Positions 27,346 through 39,009 of a stretch of DNA of 64,000 bases are shown piece after piece. The stretch spans positions 7,668 through 71,667 of the forward strand of contig JAFDVO010000023.1 in the NCBI GenBank assembly GCA_018268955.1, read 5' to 3'. Position numbers and translations under genes: made by a program. The notes beneath the pieces were generated by a model, which was not told the origin of the DNA, made no database searches, and saw only the letters and a list, made by a program, of their open reading frames with translations. Source of the stretch: Acidobacteriota bacterium (GTDB lineage: Bacteria; Acidobacteriota; Vicinamibacteria; Vicinamibacterales; CAVVIG01). Position 1 is the stretch's first letter. Every line of letters begins with the position of its first letter.

Positions 27346-29115
27346 TTACTTCACCGTCTCCCGGACGACTTCCTCGATGGTGGTGACGCCGTCGCGGACC
27401 TTGCGCAGGCCGCTCTGGCGGAGCGTGATCATCCCTTCGTCGATCGCCTTGCGCCGCAGTTCCAGCCCAGACGCGCCGACGAGAATGAGCTCACGCAGTT
27501 CCTCGCTGATCTCCATCACTTCGTACAGGCCGACGCGCCCCTTGTAGCCGGTGTTGTTGCACCGGTCGCAGCCGGAGCCCTTCATCGGGACCACCGTCTG
27601 CGCATCGTCGGGCGAGAAGCCAGCCTGGATGAGCGCGGCCGGCGCATGCGGATGCGGCTCCGCACAGTTGGAGCAGATACGCCGGACCAGTCGCTGTGCG
27701 CAGATGAGGTGCACAGAGCTTGCCACCAGGAACGGCTCGATGCCCATGTTCATCAGGCGGTTGATCGTGCTCGGCGCGTCGTTGGTGTGGAGCGTCGAGA
27801 GCACGAGGTGCCCGGTGAGCGCAGCCTTCACGGCGATTTCCGCCGTTTCGAAGTCGCGGATTTCGCCCACGAGGATGATGTTCGGGTCCTGGCGCAGGAA
27901 GGAGCGGAGCGCGGCGGCGAAGTTCAGGCCGATGTTTTCACGGACCTGCACCTGGTTGACGCCGGCGAGGTTGAATTCGACCGGATCCTCCGCCGTCATG
28001 ATGTTGGTTTCCGAGGTGTTGATCCGCGCAATCGAGGAGTAGAGCGTGTTGGTCTTGCCGCTGCCCGTGGGCCCGGTGACGAGCACCATGCCCCACGGCC
28101 GCTGGATGGCGGTCTCGAACTTGGCGAGCGACTCGGACTCGAAGCCGAGCTTCGTCATGTCGAGCATCAGCTTGTCGCGGTCGAGGAGACGCATGACGAT
28201 CTTCTCGCCGAAGAGCGTCGGCAGCACCGAGACGCGGAAGTCGATCTCCTTGGGGACACCGTTCTCGTTGAAGCGGATCTTGATGCGCCCGTCCTGCGGG
28301 AGCCGCTTCTCGGCGATGTCCAGCTTGGACATGATCTTGATGCGCGACGAGATCGCGTCGCGGAACTTCATCGGCGGGCTCATGATGTTGTAGAGGATCC
28401 CGTCGATGCGGTAGCGAACCCGCAGCTCCTTCTCGTACGGCTCGATGTGGATGTCGCTCGCCCCTTTCTGGATGGCGGACATCAGCACGACGTTGACGAG
28501 CCGCACCACCGGCGCTTCCTCGCCCTGCTTGGCGAGCGCCTCGGCGCTGATCTCCTGTAGTTCCTCGAGAACCTCGACGTCGTCGGCCGGCGCGGAGAGC
28601 GCCTCCTGGAGTTCCTCGAGCCCCTTGCTCGCGGCATCGAGCGCGCTCGGCCCGGACGGCACGGCGACGCTGACGGCCGCCTTGCCGGGCGAGGCGGCGT
28701 AGTACTTCTGGATGGCGTCGACGACCGCGGTTTCGGAGGCGACGACCGGCTCCACGTTGTAGCCGGTCATGAACTTGATGTCGTCCATCGCGAAGACGTT
28801 GGTGGGGTCCGTCATCGCGATGGTGAGCGTCGCGCCCGAGCGGGAGAGCGGGATGATCTCGTACTTGCGGGCGGTGTCGGCGGGAATGAGCTTGATGACC
28901 GCCGGGTCGATCTCGAACTGGGTGAGGTTGATCGACGGGACGCCGTACTGGCGGCTGAGGAGTGCGGTGATCTCCTCGTCCTTCACGAAGCCGAGGCGAA
29001 CCAGGTTGTGGCCGAGCTTTCCCCCGTTGGCCTTCTGATGGTTCAGGGCCTGCTGCAGCTGCTCCGGGGTGATGCGTTTCTCCTTGAGGAGAAGTTCGCC
29101 AATGCGGACGGCCAT
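27346..29115 (-). CDS. pilB: Type IV pilus assembly ATPase PilB
   Basis: A 589-residue extension ATPase. An N-terminal MshEN-type domain (residues 1-150) is followed by the secretion ATPase core with GPTGSGKTNTLYSS, DPNIILVGEIRDFET and TGHLVLSTLHTNDA. The zinc-binding tetracysteine motif is present: CSNC, later CDRCNNTG. MshEN domains of this class often bind c-di-GMP, which would tie pilus extension to c-di-GMP signalling. First gene of the pilBTCSR operon. Confidence 0.96.
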   Translation of the reverse strand: MAVRIGELLLKEKRITPEQLQQALNHQKANGGKLGHNLVRLGFVKDEEITALLSRQYGVPSINLTQFEIDPAVIKLIPADTARKYEIIPLSRSGATLTIAMTDPTNVFAMDDIKFMTGYNVEPVVASETAVVDAIQKYYAASPGKAAVSVAVPSGPSALDAASKGLEELQEALSAPADDVEVLEELQEISAEALAKQGEEAPVVRLVNVVLMSAIQKGASDIHIEPYEKELRVRYRIDGILYNIMSPPMKFRDAISSRIKIMSKLDIAEKRLPQDGRIKIRFNENGVPKEIDFRVSVLPTLFGEKIVMRLLDRDKLMLDMTKLGFESESLAKFETAIQRPWGMVLVTGPTGSGKTNTLYSSIARINTSETNIMTAEDPVEFNLAGVNQVQVRENIGLNFAAALRSFLRQDPNIILVGEIRDFETAEIAVKAALTGHLVLSTLHTNDAPSTINRLMNMGIEPFLVASSVHLICAQRLVRRICSNCAEPHPHAPAALIQAGFSPDDAQTVVPMKGSGCDRCNNTGYKGRVGLYEVMEISEELRELILVGASGLELRRKAIDEGMITLRQSGLRKVRDGVTTIEEVVRETVK

Positions 29116-29148
29116 GTGTCGATCGTCGTGGTCACCGGTGGAAGCTCG

Positions 29149-30180
29149 TCAGAACGTCACGCTGACGCCCGTGCTCCACCCCTGCACCGATTCATCGCGC
29201 CCCTGCGTGCGCGTGGCATTGACATGAATGGCCCGCGTCACCGCGACGCTGACCCCGCCGCTGACTGCCGGCCGCAGATCGTCGACCGTGTTGCCCGACA
29301 AACCGCCGCGCACGCCAAGGCGGCCGTTCAACAGCCACGCCTCCGCGCCTCCCGCGACATGCCGGACGTTCCCCGTGACCGTTGCCTGCGTCGTGAGATC
29401 GGCATCGGCCGCCAGCTTCCAGCCTTGAAGGCCGCCGACCCGACGCGTGAAGACCGCCAGGCCGACACGCGCCTGCCGCTCCAGCGTCAGCGCATCAGCG
29501 CCGCTGCCGAGCGTCGGCCGCGTGAGGTTCTTCGCCGTGAAGCCGACCCGCACGTGCCCGAGCTGCGCCATCGCGCCGACATCGAGGTCCGAGCGGTAGT
29601 GGCGCGACACGCTGAGCCCATCGACGTCGTCCAGCGACGGGGCCGCCGCCGAGAGCGGGGGCGTCAACACCGTTGCCCCGGCCACCAGCAGCTTGATGGT
29701 GCTGCCGATGACGAGGTGATCGCCAATCGACTGGCCGATCGTGGTGCCGAACTGGTTCACCGATACGGAACGCACACTGCTCCCACTGGTCCGAGGATCT
29801 TGTCGGTTGGCGGCCCACGACGCTGTAGAGCCAAATGGCGCTATTTCACTGATGCGAAACCGGTAGTAGCTCAGGCCGAGTGCAGGAAATGCGATCGCGA
29901 AGTCCCCGGATGTCGCACGAATTGCGGGGCCTCCGGCAACGGGGCTCGACGGTTCGGTGACCCGGCTGCGCTCGAGGAGCGCGCTGAGGTATGCGCCGCT
30001 GGCGAGCCCGGCCGGGTTCCACCAGCTCGCCGTCGCGTCGTCCGCCACGGCGACGAAGGCGCCACCCATCCCCTGCGCACGAACGCCTACGTTTTCGAAC
30101 GTTTGCGCCGAAACAGTGGACGCGTGGCCAGCCAGGCCGAGGGCGAGTGCCGCCGCGCACAGAAACGTACAGTTCCGCAT
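29149..30180 (-). CDS. Outer-membrane beta-barrel protein, PorV/UPF0164-like
   Basis: A 343-residue exported protein. Residues 1-25 are a signal peptide ending VSAQT. The start of the mature chain, RAQGMGGAFVAVADDATASW, with a following WNPAGLA, is the hallmark of the PorV/FadL-like barrels with an early GGA-VA-DDA-WNPAGL signature. Alternating strands continue to the C-terminal aromatic VTF. It probably sits in the outer membrane; no function can be assigned. It lies 33 nt upstream of pilB and may be co-transcribed. AAGAGG precedes the ATG. Confidence 0.78.
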   Translation of the reverse strand: MRNCTFLCAAALALGLAGHASTVSAQTFENVGVRAQGMGGAFVAVADDATASWWNPAGLASGAYLSALLERSRVTEPSSPVAGGPAIRATSGDFAIAFPALGLSYYRFRISEIAPFGSTASWAANRQDPRTSGSSVRSVSVNQFGTTIGQSIGDHLVIGSTIKLLVAGATVLTPPLSAAAPSLDDVDGLSVSRHYRSDLDVGAMAQLGHVRVGFTAKNLTRPTLGSGADALTLERQARVGLAVFTRRVGGLQGWKLAADADLTTQATVTGNVRHVAGGAEAWLLNGRLGVRGGLSGNTVDDLRPAVSGGVSVAVTRAIHVNATRTQGRDESVQGWSTGVSVTF

Positions 30181-30306
30181 ACAGACCTCTTATCGGGCGA
30201 TACAGGGGCGCGGGTCACTCCGCCGCCCCGGGGTGAACAGTTTTGGATGCGCGATCACGAAAGTGGCAGCGCAAGGAACGTGCGTGGTACGTTAGCCGTC
30301 TTAACA

Positions 30307-30321
30307 GTTAGGCAGCCTAAC
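30307..30321 (+). promoter_or_regulatory. MarR-type operator palindrome
   Basis: GTTAGGC-A-GCCTAAC is a perfect 7+1+7 inverted repeat 11 nt before the marR start codon. It matches the TTAG-N-CTAA style of operators bound by MarR dimers and suggests autoregulation of the efflux operon. Confidence 0.7.
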
Positions 30322-30332
30322 CTTCCGAGACC

Positions 30333-30827
30333 ATGCCCCGAACGGAGACGCGCGATACCGCGCGCCAGATACTCGAGATCATCCCGGTCGTGATGAGAAC
30401 CGTGGCCGCCGAGCTGCGCTCGGCCGGCGAGATGCCGGCACCCGCGCACTTCGGCCTGCTCACGATTCTCGGCGATCAGCCGCGTACGCTGACAGAGCTG
30501 GCGCTGCTGCAGGGGGTGAGCCTGCCGACCATGTCCAACTCGATCTCCACGCTCGTCCAGCGCGGGTGGGTGAAGCGCTCCTCCCCGGCGAAGGACCGGC
30601 GCGTGGTGCTCATCGAGGTGACACCGCTCGGCCGCGCCACGGTCGAGCGGGTCGGCAAGGCGGCCGAAGCGCACCTGAGCGAGCGGCTGGGCACGCTCGA
30701 CGCGGCGTCGCGACGGCGGCTGCGGGCCGGCCTCGGCGTGCTGCGCGCGGTCTTTGCCGACGCGCCCCCGGCCGCCCTGCGCAGTTCGCGTCGAACATCA
30801 GCCCGCACGCCAGCGTCTAACGGCTGA
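30333..30827 (+). CDS. MarR-family transcriptional regulator
   Basis: A 164-residue winged-helix protein. The core (about residues 25-130) includes LTELALLQGVSLPTMSNSIS as the recognition helix region and the wing KRSSPAKDRRVVLIEVTPLG with the conserved DRR. MarR proteins are usually ligand-released repressors of efflux genes. It is the first gene of a cluster with a membrane-fusion protein and two ABC permeases, and a palindromic operator lies just upstream. Confidence 0.93.
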   Translation: MPRTETRDTARQILEIIPVVMRTVAAELRSAGEMPAPAHFGLLTILGDQPRTLTELALLQGVSLPTMSNSISTLVQRGWVKRSSPAKDRRVVLIEVTPLGRATVERVGKAAEAHLSERLGTLDAASRRRLRAGLGVLRAVFADAPPAALRSSRRTSARTPASNG

Positions 30828-30849
30828 GCATCAGATTCTGGAGCACAGC

Positions 30850-32229
30850 GTGAAGAGGAAACCGGTTCTCATCGTCCTGCTGGTCATCATCCTTGGCGGC
30901 GCCATCGCCGGCGGGACCGCATATTACCGGCGAACCCCGGGCACGACCGTCACCGTCGAGGCGATCCGCGCACGGGACCTCGAGTCCATCGTCTCGGCAT
31001 CCGGCAAGATCCAGCCGAAGCGGCTCGTCAACATCAGCGCCGACACCTCCGGCCGCGTGGTCGACCTCGCCGTGAACGAGGGGGACCGCGTCACCAAGGG
31101 GCAGTTCCTCCTCCAGATCGATCCGAAGTCGCTGCGCACCCGCGTCGACAGCGGCACCGCATCGCTGCAGGCGGCCGAGAGCTCGCTGGACCAGCAGCGC
31201 CAGTCGGTCGAGACCGCACGCGTGCAGCTCGATCAGGCGCAGAAGAACCTGGCGCGGCAGCGGGACCTCTGGAGCCAGCAGCTCACCACGCGGGAAGCGC
31301 TCGACAAGGCCGAGAGCGACGTCCGCGCCGCCGAGTCGTCGCTGCGCGAACGCGAAAAGCAGGTGTCCGCGCAGGCGGCACGCATTGGCCAGGAGCGCGC
31401 ATCGCTCGAGAGCGCCCGCTACGACCTCAGCAAGGTCCGCATCGAGTCGCCCATCGACGGCATCGTCACCCGCCGCAACATCCAGGAAGGCGAAACGGCG
31501 GTCATCGGGACGATGAACAATGCCGGGACGGTGCTGCTGACGCTGGCCGACATGTCGGTCATCCAGGCCGAGGTCGAGGTCGACGAGACGAACATCCCCA
31601 ACGTGAAGATCGGCCAGCCCGCCAAGATCACCATCGACGCGATGCCGGACCGCACGTTCAAGGGGCACGTCAGCGAGATCGGCAACAGCCCGATCCAGAG
31701 CACCTCCAGCACGTCCACGACACAGGCGACCAACTTCAAGGTCGTCGTCATCCTCGACGAGCCGATTCCGGACGTGCGCCCCGGCTTCACCTGCACGGCC
31801 GACATCACGACCGCGACCCGCCAGAACGTCACCGCGGTGCCGATCCCAGCCGTGGCGGTGCGTGAGCTTGTCTACGACGCGAGCGGCGCGGTCGTGAAGC
31901 AGCCGAAGGCGCCGAAGCCGAAGCGGTCCCCGTTCGTGTTCGGCTCGAACGCGAGCGTGGGTTCGTCAGAGGCAGAACAGGCGGCCACCCGCGAGCTGCT
32001 GCCCGGACAGACACGCAAGGAAGTGGAGGGCGTGTTCGTCCGGCGCGGCGGTCTCGCCGAGTTCGTGCCGATCAGGCTCGGGATTTCCGGCGACAAGTAC
32101 TTCGAGGTGCTCGGCGGCCTGAAGCCGGGCGACGAGGTGGTCACCGGCCCGTTCAACCAGGTCCGCTCGCTCGCAGACGGCGACGAGATCAAGGTGGATC
32201 AGGCGAAGACTCCGGTCCGGGCGAACTGA
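30850..32229 (+). CDS. Periplasmic membrane-fusion protein, MacA-like
   Basis: A 459-residue adaptor of an efflux system. One N-terminal membrane anchor (residues 6-22), then a split lipoyl domain (ISADTSGRVVDLAVNEGDRV and later SPIDGIVTRRNIQEGE) flanking a long coiled coil (about 95-200), then a beta-barrel domain. Chosen start: the GTG at 30850, with GGAG 6 nt upstream; the region before it is the marR tail in another frame. It is expected to connect an inner-membrane transporter to an outer-membrane channel. Confidence 0.9.
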   Translation: MKRKPVLIVLLVIILGGAIAGGTAYYRRTPGTTVTVEAIRARDLESIVSASGKIQPKRLVNISADTSGRVVDLAVNEGDRVTKGQFLLQIDPKSLRTRVDSGTASLQAAESSLDQQRQSVETARVQLDQAQKNLARQRDLWSQQLTTREALDKAESDVRAAESSLREREKQVSAQAARIGQERASLESARYDLSKVRIESPIDGIVTRRNIQEGETAVIGTMNNAGTVLLTLADMSVIQAEVEVDETNIPNVKIGQPAKITIDAMPDRTFKGHVSEIGNSPIQSTSSTSTTQATNFKVVVILDEPIPDVRPGFTCTADITTATRQNVTAVPIPAVAVRELVYDASGAVVKQPKAPKPKRSPFVFGSNASVGSSEAEQAATRELLPGQTRKEVEGVFVRRGGLAEFVPIRLGISGDKYFEVLGGLKPGDEVVTGPFNQVRSLADGDEIKVDQAKTPVRAN

Positions 32230-32248
32230 CGGGCAATCCCAAAGGCAC

Positions 32249-33475
32249 GTGAACACGCTCTTCGAATCGGCCGGCATCGCGCTCCAGGCGATCTGGGCCT
32301 CCAAGCTCCGGTCCTTGATGACCGTGCTCGGCAACATCGTCGCCGTCACGTCGATCATTGCCGTGGTGTCGCTGATTCAGGGGCTGAACGCCTCGGTCAC
32401 GTCGGCCATCATGAGCCAGGCGGGCGCCGACTCGTTCAGCGTGCAGCAGTTCCCGGTCACGCGCAGCGACGAGGAGTTCGAGGCGGTCCGGGCCAACCCG
32501 CGGCTGACGCTCACCGAAGCGCGCGCAATCCGGCGCTACAGCGATCAGATTGCGGCCGTCATGGCCGAAGCGACCGGGAACGGACGCGTCACCTACCGCG
32601 ACAAGTCGATCGACAGCACGCGGGTCCTCGGCGTCACCGAGGAATACGTCGACTTCTCGACGTTCGACGCCGAACGCGGGCGCCTCATGAGCCCAACGGA
32701 GGTGAGCACGTCACGGCCGGTCACCGTGATCGGCTGGCAGACGGCCGACCGGCTCTTCGGATCCCAGGTGGATCCGCTCGACAAGGTCATCCAGATCGAG
32801 GGCATCCACTTCCGCGTCGTCGGCGTCAGCGCGAAGAAGGGCTCGATCCTCGGCCAGTCGCAGGACGAGTTCGCCGTCATTCCGCTCGGCCAGTTCCAGC
32901 AGATCTTCGGCTCGCGCCGTTCGCTGTCGATCATGGTCAAGCCGCGGGACGTGAACACCATCTCGTCGGTGATGGACGAGGCGACCATTGCGCTGCGCAG
33001 CGCACGAGGCCTCAAGCCGAAGCAGAAGGACAACTTCGGCATGTTCACCTCGGACACGATCCTCGACATCTACCACCAGGCGACCAACGGCATCTTCGCC
33101 GTGCTCGTCGGCGTGGTCGCACTGTCGCTCGTCGTGGGCGGCATCGTCATCATGAACATCATGCTGATGGTCGTGAGCGAGCGGACGCGCGAGATCGGCC
33201 TGCGCAAGGCGCTCGGGGCGAGGCGGGCCGACATCATGGCGCAGATGCTCACCGAGTCGGTCGTGCTCTCGATGTTCGGCGGCGTCATCGGCACCGTCTT
33301 CGGCGGGCTCATTGCCACCACGATTGCGGCGTTCACGCCGATCCCCGCCTCGGTCGAACTCTGGTCGGTCGGACTCGGCATCGGCATCACCGCCCTGGTC
33401 GGCCTGTTCTTCGGGTTGTATCCCGCCGGCCGCGCTGCACGGCTCGACCCCATCGAGGCGCTGCGCCGTGAGTAA
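32249..33475 (+). CDS. MacB/FtsX-type ABC transporter permease
   Basis: A 408-residue protein with the MacB topology: one N-terminal helix (residues 15-45), a large periplasmic MacB_PCD domain (about 50-270) and three C-terminal helices in the FtsX domain with ERTREIGLRKALGARR. The ATPase domain that MacB normally carries is absent, and no ATPase gene adjoins it. The start is a GTG at 32249. Confidence 0.92.
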   Translation: MNTLFESAGIALQAIWASKLRSLMTVLGNIVAVTSIIAVVSLIQGLNASVTSAIMSQAGADSFSVQQFPVTRSDEEFEAVRANPRLTLTEARAIRRYSDQIAAVMAEATGNGRVTYRDKSIDSTRVLGVTEEYVDFSTFDAERGRLMSPTEVSTSRPVTVIGWQTADRLFGSQVDPLDKVIQIEGIHFRVVGVSAKKGSILGQSQDEFAVIPLGQFQQIFGSRRSLSIMVKPRDVNTISSVMDEATIALRSARGLKPKQKDNFGMFTSDTILDIYHQATNGIFAVLVGVVALSLVVGGIVIMNIMLMVVSERTREIGLRKALGARRADIMAQMLTESVVLSMFGGVIGTVFGGLIATTIAAFTPIPASVELWSVGLGIGITALVGLFFGLYPAGRAARLDPIEALRRE

Positions 33476-33640
33476 CAGGACGGCTATGAGCTATGGGCGC
33501 TGGGCGCTGGGCTGCAGGTACTGGGGGATGGGCTCTCCAGGCGCCTGGCTGCGCGTCAGCGCGGCTGCTCGTCGCGGGAGTCGGCGTGGATTCGGCCTGT
33601 CGCCCATGGCTCATCGCCCATGGCCTGTCCGCGAGGAACT
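33476..33640. repeat. Word-repeat hairpin spacer inside the efflux operon (GGGCGCTGGGC word)
   Basis: The left arm GAGCTATGGGCGCTGGGCGC, with TGGGCTGCAGG after it, is answered by a right arm GCCCATGGCTCATCGCCCAT, with GGCC after it. The two arms can pair across about 100 nt. The block separates two co-directional permease genes and ends just before the ribosome-binding site of the second. Confidence 0.75.
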
Positions 33641-33643
33641 CGC

Positions 33644-34933
33644 ATGCGCCTGACGCTGTTCGGCGAGATCGTCACGATGGCGCTCGACACGGTGCGGACC
33701 AACAAGATGCGGTCCGCGCTGACGGTGCTCGGGGTCGTCATCGGCATCACGTCGATCGTGGGGATGACGGCGATGATCCGCGGCTTCGACCAGTCGCTGC
33801 GCGACATGATCGGCGCCATCGGTCCCAACACGATCTTCGTCCAGCGGTTCGGCGTGACGAGCTTCTCCAGCGGGGCGGAGATCCGCGACCTGCTGAAGCG
33901 GCCGAACCTCACCATCTCGGATGCGCGCGCGCTCGAGGATCAGAGCGACACGATCCAGCTGGTCGACATCCAGCTCGGCGCCGGTGGACCGCCGACCACC
34001 CGTCGGGTCTTCTACCGTGACCAGAAGACCAGGCCGGTGGTGGTCTTCGGCACCACGGAGAACTTCGCCGAAGGCACCAAGATCCCGATGGTGGCGGGCC
34101 GCTTCTTCAACGGCACTGAGGTGCAGTACCGCAAGAACGTGGCGGTCCTCGGCAACGCCCCGTTCCAGCTGCTGTTCGGCACGGCCGGCATCGACCCGCT
34201 CGGCAAGTCCATCCGCGTCGGCTCCGAACGCTTCGAGGTCGTCGGCGTGTTCGACAAGCGCCCGGCCGCGGGCGGGTTCAACCTTGGCCAGGACGACTTT
34301 GTCGTCATCCCCTATACGGCATATCAGCGGATCTTCGGGCTCAACGCGGTGCGGGTCGCCCGCAACGCGACCTTCCTGCCGATCCAGATCGCGCTCGTCC
34401 CGCGCGAGGGCGTGCGCCAGGAGGATGCGATCGCGGACGTGGAGCGGGTCATGCGGATCCGCCACGGGCTGCGCCTCGACGAGCCGAACGACTTCGACAT
34501 CCTCACGCAGGACGCGTTCCTGAAGCTCTGGGACCAGATCAGCCAGGGCACCTTCTTCGCGCTCATCGTCATCTCGTCGATCGCGCTGATGGTGGGCGGC
34601 ATCGGCGTGATGGCAATCATGTCGATCTCGGTGACGGAGCGCACGCGCGAGATCGGCGTGCGCAAGGCACTCGGGGCGCGCCGGTCGGAGATCCTCTTCC
34701 AGTTCCTGATGGAAGCGGCGTTCCTCACCTCGCTCGGCGGCATCATCGGCATCGTGCTCGGCAGCTCGCTCGGCTGGCTCGTGCACGTCGTGTCCGGTTT
34801 CCCGATTTCGCTGCCGTGGTGGTCCTTTGCGATCGGCCTTGGCTTCTCGGCCTCGGTCGGCCTGTTCTTCGGCATCTGGCCGGCCATGAAAGCCTCGCGT
34901 CTCGACCCGATCGAAGCCCTCCGCTACGAGTGA
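33644..34933 (+). CDS. MacB/FtsX-type ABC transporter permease (second copy)
   Basis: A 429-residue paralogue of the preceding permease with the same layout: N-terminal helix (MRSALTVLGVVIGITSIVGM), MacB_PCD periplasmic domain and three C-terminal helices with the motif ERTREIGVRKALGARR. The ATG at 33644 has GAGGA upstream; an earlier in-frame ATG falls in the repeat spacer. The two permeases may form a heterodimer. The ATPase must come from elsewhere. Confidence 0.92.
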   Translation: MRLTLFGEIVTMALDTVRTNKMRSALTVLGVVIGITSIVGMTAMIRGFDQSLRDMIGAIGPNTIFVQRFGVTSFSSGAEIRDLLKRPNLTISDARALEDQSDTIQLVDIQLGAGGPPTTRRVFYRDQKTRPVVVFGTTENFAEGTKIPMVAGRFFNGTEVQYRKNVAVLGNAPFQLLFGTAGIDPLGKSIRVGSERFEVVGVFDKRPAAGGFNLGQDDFVVIPYTAYQRIFGLNAVRVARNATFLPIQIALVPREGVRQEDAIADVERVMRIRHGLRLDEPNDFDILTQDAFLKLWDQISQGTFFALIVISSIALMVGGIGVMAIMSISVTERTREIGVRKALGARRSEILFQFLMEAAFLTSLGGIIGIVLGSSLGWLVHVVSGFPISLPWWSFAIGLGFSASVGLFFGIWPAMKASRLDPIEALRYE

Positions 34934-35129
34934 ACCTCCGCGCGCCGGAGTCACCCCACCAGCCGGACCCACTCCGCTGTCAACAGGGGTATGATCCGCC
35001 CATAAGCCGCACGCCGGCTCGCGCCGGTGCGCGGACCCATCAGCGCCAGGTGCTGCGCCGGGATGTCAGCCCGCCCGCGCGCCGCTCCGCATCAGGCTGC
35101 ACTCGAGGTGGCCTGAGGGAGAGCTTCCC
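34934..35129 (+). other. Intergenic region upstream of the EF-G paralogue
   Basis: No gene is seen in these 196 nt. A TATGAT box (34990-34995) might be a -10 element, but no matching -35 is found. GAGGGAGAGC just before 35130 serves as ribosome-binding site. Confidence 0.3.
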
Positions 35130-37226
<2,097 letters not shown>

Positions 37227-37228
37227 AA

Positions 37229-37263
37229 AAAAGGCCCCGCCTGCTTGCGCAGCGGGGCCTTTT
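37229..37263. terminator. Bidirectional rho-independent terminator
   Basis: AAAAGGCCCCGC pairs perfectly with GCGGGGCCTTTT across an 11-nt loop, with A and T tracts on both outer sides. It lies between the convergent EF-G2 and rplQ genes and should stop transcription from both directions. Confidence 0.92.
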
Positions 37264-37328
37264 CAGTTGGGACCGGCCCTGAGCCGAACGCCCAGAGCCT
37301 GACGCGTGCGAGCGGCGGGAGCCGCGAG

Positions 37329-37922
37329 CTAGCTGCCGCCTGCCTTGCGCGGGGTGGTTGCCTTGCGGACGGTGCCCTTCGCTGGCTTCGTGGCCTTGGC
37401 CTTGGGCGCGTCGCCTGCGTCCTTCTTGCTGCCGCGCAGCCGCTCCGCGGCCGCCTTCAACCGGCCGCCGACGCCCTTCGACTTCGGCGCCGTTTCCGCC
37501 TGCGCAGCCTCGGTCTCAGCCTCCGCGCGCGGGTTGAACTCGCTGCCGACCAGTTCCACCTGGGCGATCTCGGCCGAGTCGCCGCGGCGGTAGCCGAGGC
37601 GCAGGATGCGGGTGTAGCCGCCGGGCCGCGCTTCGAACCGGGGCGCGATCGAATCGAACAGCTTCGACACGACCTCGCGGTCCTGGACGTCCTGCATCAC
37701 CAGGCGCCGTGCGTTCAGGGTCTTCCCCTTCGGGTCCGCCGCCTTGACGCCGCGCTTGGCAATGGTGATGAGGCGCTCGACGAAGGGCCGCAGTTCCTTC
37801 GCGCGCGGGACCGTCGTCACGATGTGCTCGTGACGAAGGAGGGCGGTGGCCTGGTTGCGGATCATCGCGATGCGATGTTCGGTGACGCGGCCAAGCTTGC
37901 GATGTGCTACTCGGTGTCTCAT
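37329..37922 (-). CDS. rplQ: 50S ribosomal protein L17, extended
   Basis: Residues 1-118 are a normal L17 ([30 protein letters not shown]-like [36 protein letters not shown]). The remaining 80 residues form an Ala/Lys/Pro-rich basic tail, longer than in most bacteria, where L17 is about 120-130 residues. L17 lies near the tunnel exit of the large subunit. Last gene of the alpha operon; a terminator follows. Confidence 0.95.
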   Translation of the reverse strand: MRHRVAHRKLGRVTEHRIAMIRNQATALLRHEHIVTTVPRAKELRPFVERLITIAKRGVKAADPKGKTLNARRLVMQDVQDREVVSKLFDSIAPRFEARPGGYTRILRLGYRRGDSAEIAQVELVGSEFNPRAEAETEAAQAETAPKSKGVGGRLKAAAERLRGSKKDAGDAPKAKATKPAKGTVRKATTPRKAGGS

Positions 37923-38025
37923 AGTCTTCGGCGGGTAGGGCTGGTGGGGCGGGTTGGACTGAGCGAGAGCTTCCTCTCGGTGACTGTCCTACCTGCCATT
38001 CCTGCCTGACCTGCCCTCCCTCTTC
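37923..38025. repeat. Word-repeat hairpin spacer (TAGGGCTGGT / CCTACCTGCC)
   Basis: The left arm GGGTAGGGCTGGTGGGGCGG is answered by CCTACCTGCCATTCCTGCCT and CCTGCCCTCCC. It uses the same word as 2499 and 8324 and lies between rplQ and rpoA. Confidence 0.75.
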
Positions 38026-39006
38026 TTAGTCCTGCGCTCCCGCCTGGTCGACGCGCATGCCGAGGCTCAGGCCCATCGTGTGCAGGATTTCCTTGATCTC
38101 GTTCAGGCTCTTGCGCCCGAAGTTCTTCGTCTTGAGCATCTCGGCTTCCGTCTTCTGCACCAGCTCACGGATGGTCCGGATGTTCGCGTTCTTCAGGCAG
38201 TTGTAGGAGCGCACCGAGAGCTCGAGCTCCTCGACCGACTTGTCGAGGTTCTCGTTGCCGGCGCCCGTGCGCGGCACATCGCCCGCAACCTCGGACTGCG
38301 GCTCGGCACCTTCCTCGAGGTTGATGAAGATGTTCAGGTGATCGCGAATCAGCTTTGCCGCGAGCGACACGGCATCGCGCGGCGTCACCGACCCGTTGGT
38401 CCACACGTCGACGGTCAGCTTGTCGTAGTCCGTGGTCTGGCCCAGACGTGCGGCCTCCACCAGGTAGTTGACCTTCTTGATCGGCGAGTGCACCGAGTCG
38501 ATCGGGATCCAGCCGATGCCGAGGTCCTCGTCGAAGTTCTTGTCGGCCGAGACGTAGCCGCGGCCGCGGCGCATGCGCATCTCCATGTGGAGCTTGCCGC
38601 CCTCGGAGACGGTCGCGATGTGCGCGTCCGGATCGAGGATGTCGACGTCCTGGTCCACCTGGATGTCGCGCGCCTTGACCTCACCCGGCTTGTCCACGCG
38701 GATGATCAGCGTCTTGGTGGCGTCGACGTGCAGCTTCAGCGGAATCTGCTTGAGGTTGAGGATGATGTCGGTCGCATCCTCGACGACGCCCGGGATCGGC
38801 GAGAACTCGTGCTGCACGCCGTCGATCTTCACCGCGGTGATCGCGGCGCCTTCGATCGAGGAGAGCAGCACGCGGCGCAGCGAGTTTCCGATGGTCGTGC
38901 CGAAGCCCCGCTCGAACGGCTGCGCGTAGAACCGGCCGAACCGATCGGTGAGGGTTTCGCGCTCGAACTCGAGCCGCTTGGGCCGCTGAAAACCTTTCCA
39001 GAGCAT
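38026..39006 (-). CDS. rpoA: DNA-directed RNA polymerase subunit alpha
   Basis: A 326-residue protein. The N-terminal dimerisation domain ([29 protein letters not shown]) assembles the core enzyme. The C-terminal domain ([22 protein letters not shown] through [14 protein letters not shown]) contacts DNA and activators. Two adjacent ATG codons (39009, 39006) follow AAAGGACAC; 39006 gives better ribosome-binding spacing. Part of the alpha operon between rpsD and rplQ. Confidence 0.97.
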   Translation of the reverse strand: MLWKGFQRPKRLEFERETLTDRFGRFYAQPFERGFGTTIGNSLRRVLLSSIEGAAITAVKIDGVQHEFSPIPGVVEDATDIILNLKQIPLKLHVDATKTLIIRVDKPGEVKARDIQVDQDVDILDPDAHIATVSEGGKLHMEMRMRRGRGYVSADKNFDEDLGIGWIPIDSVHSPIKKVNYLVEAARLGQTTDYDKLTVDVWTNGSVTPRDAVSLAAKLIRDHLNIFINLEEGAEPQSEVAGDVPRTGAGNENLDKSVEELELSVRSYNCLKNANIRTIRELVQKTEAEMLKTKNFGRKSLNEIKEILHTMGLSLGMRVDQAGAQD

Positions 39007-39009
39007 CAT

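Noticed and set aside
30754-30849. Upstream extension of the MacA-like protein
   Set aside because: It is the out-of-frame tail of marR. The GTG at 30850 has a Shine-Dalgarno sequence and directly precedes the membrane anchor.
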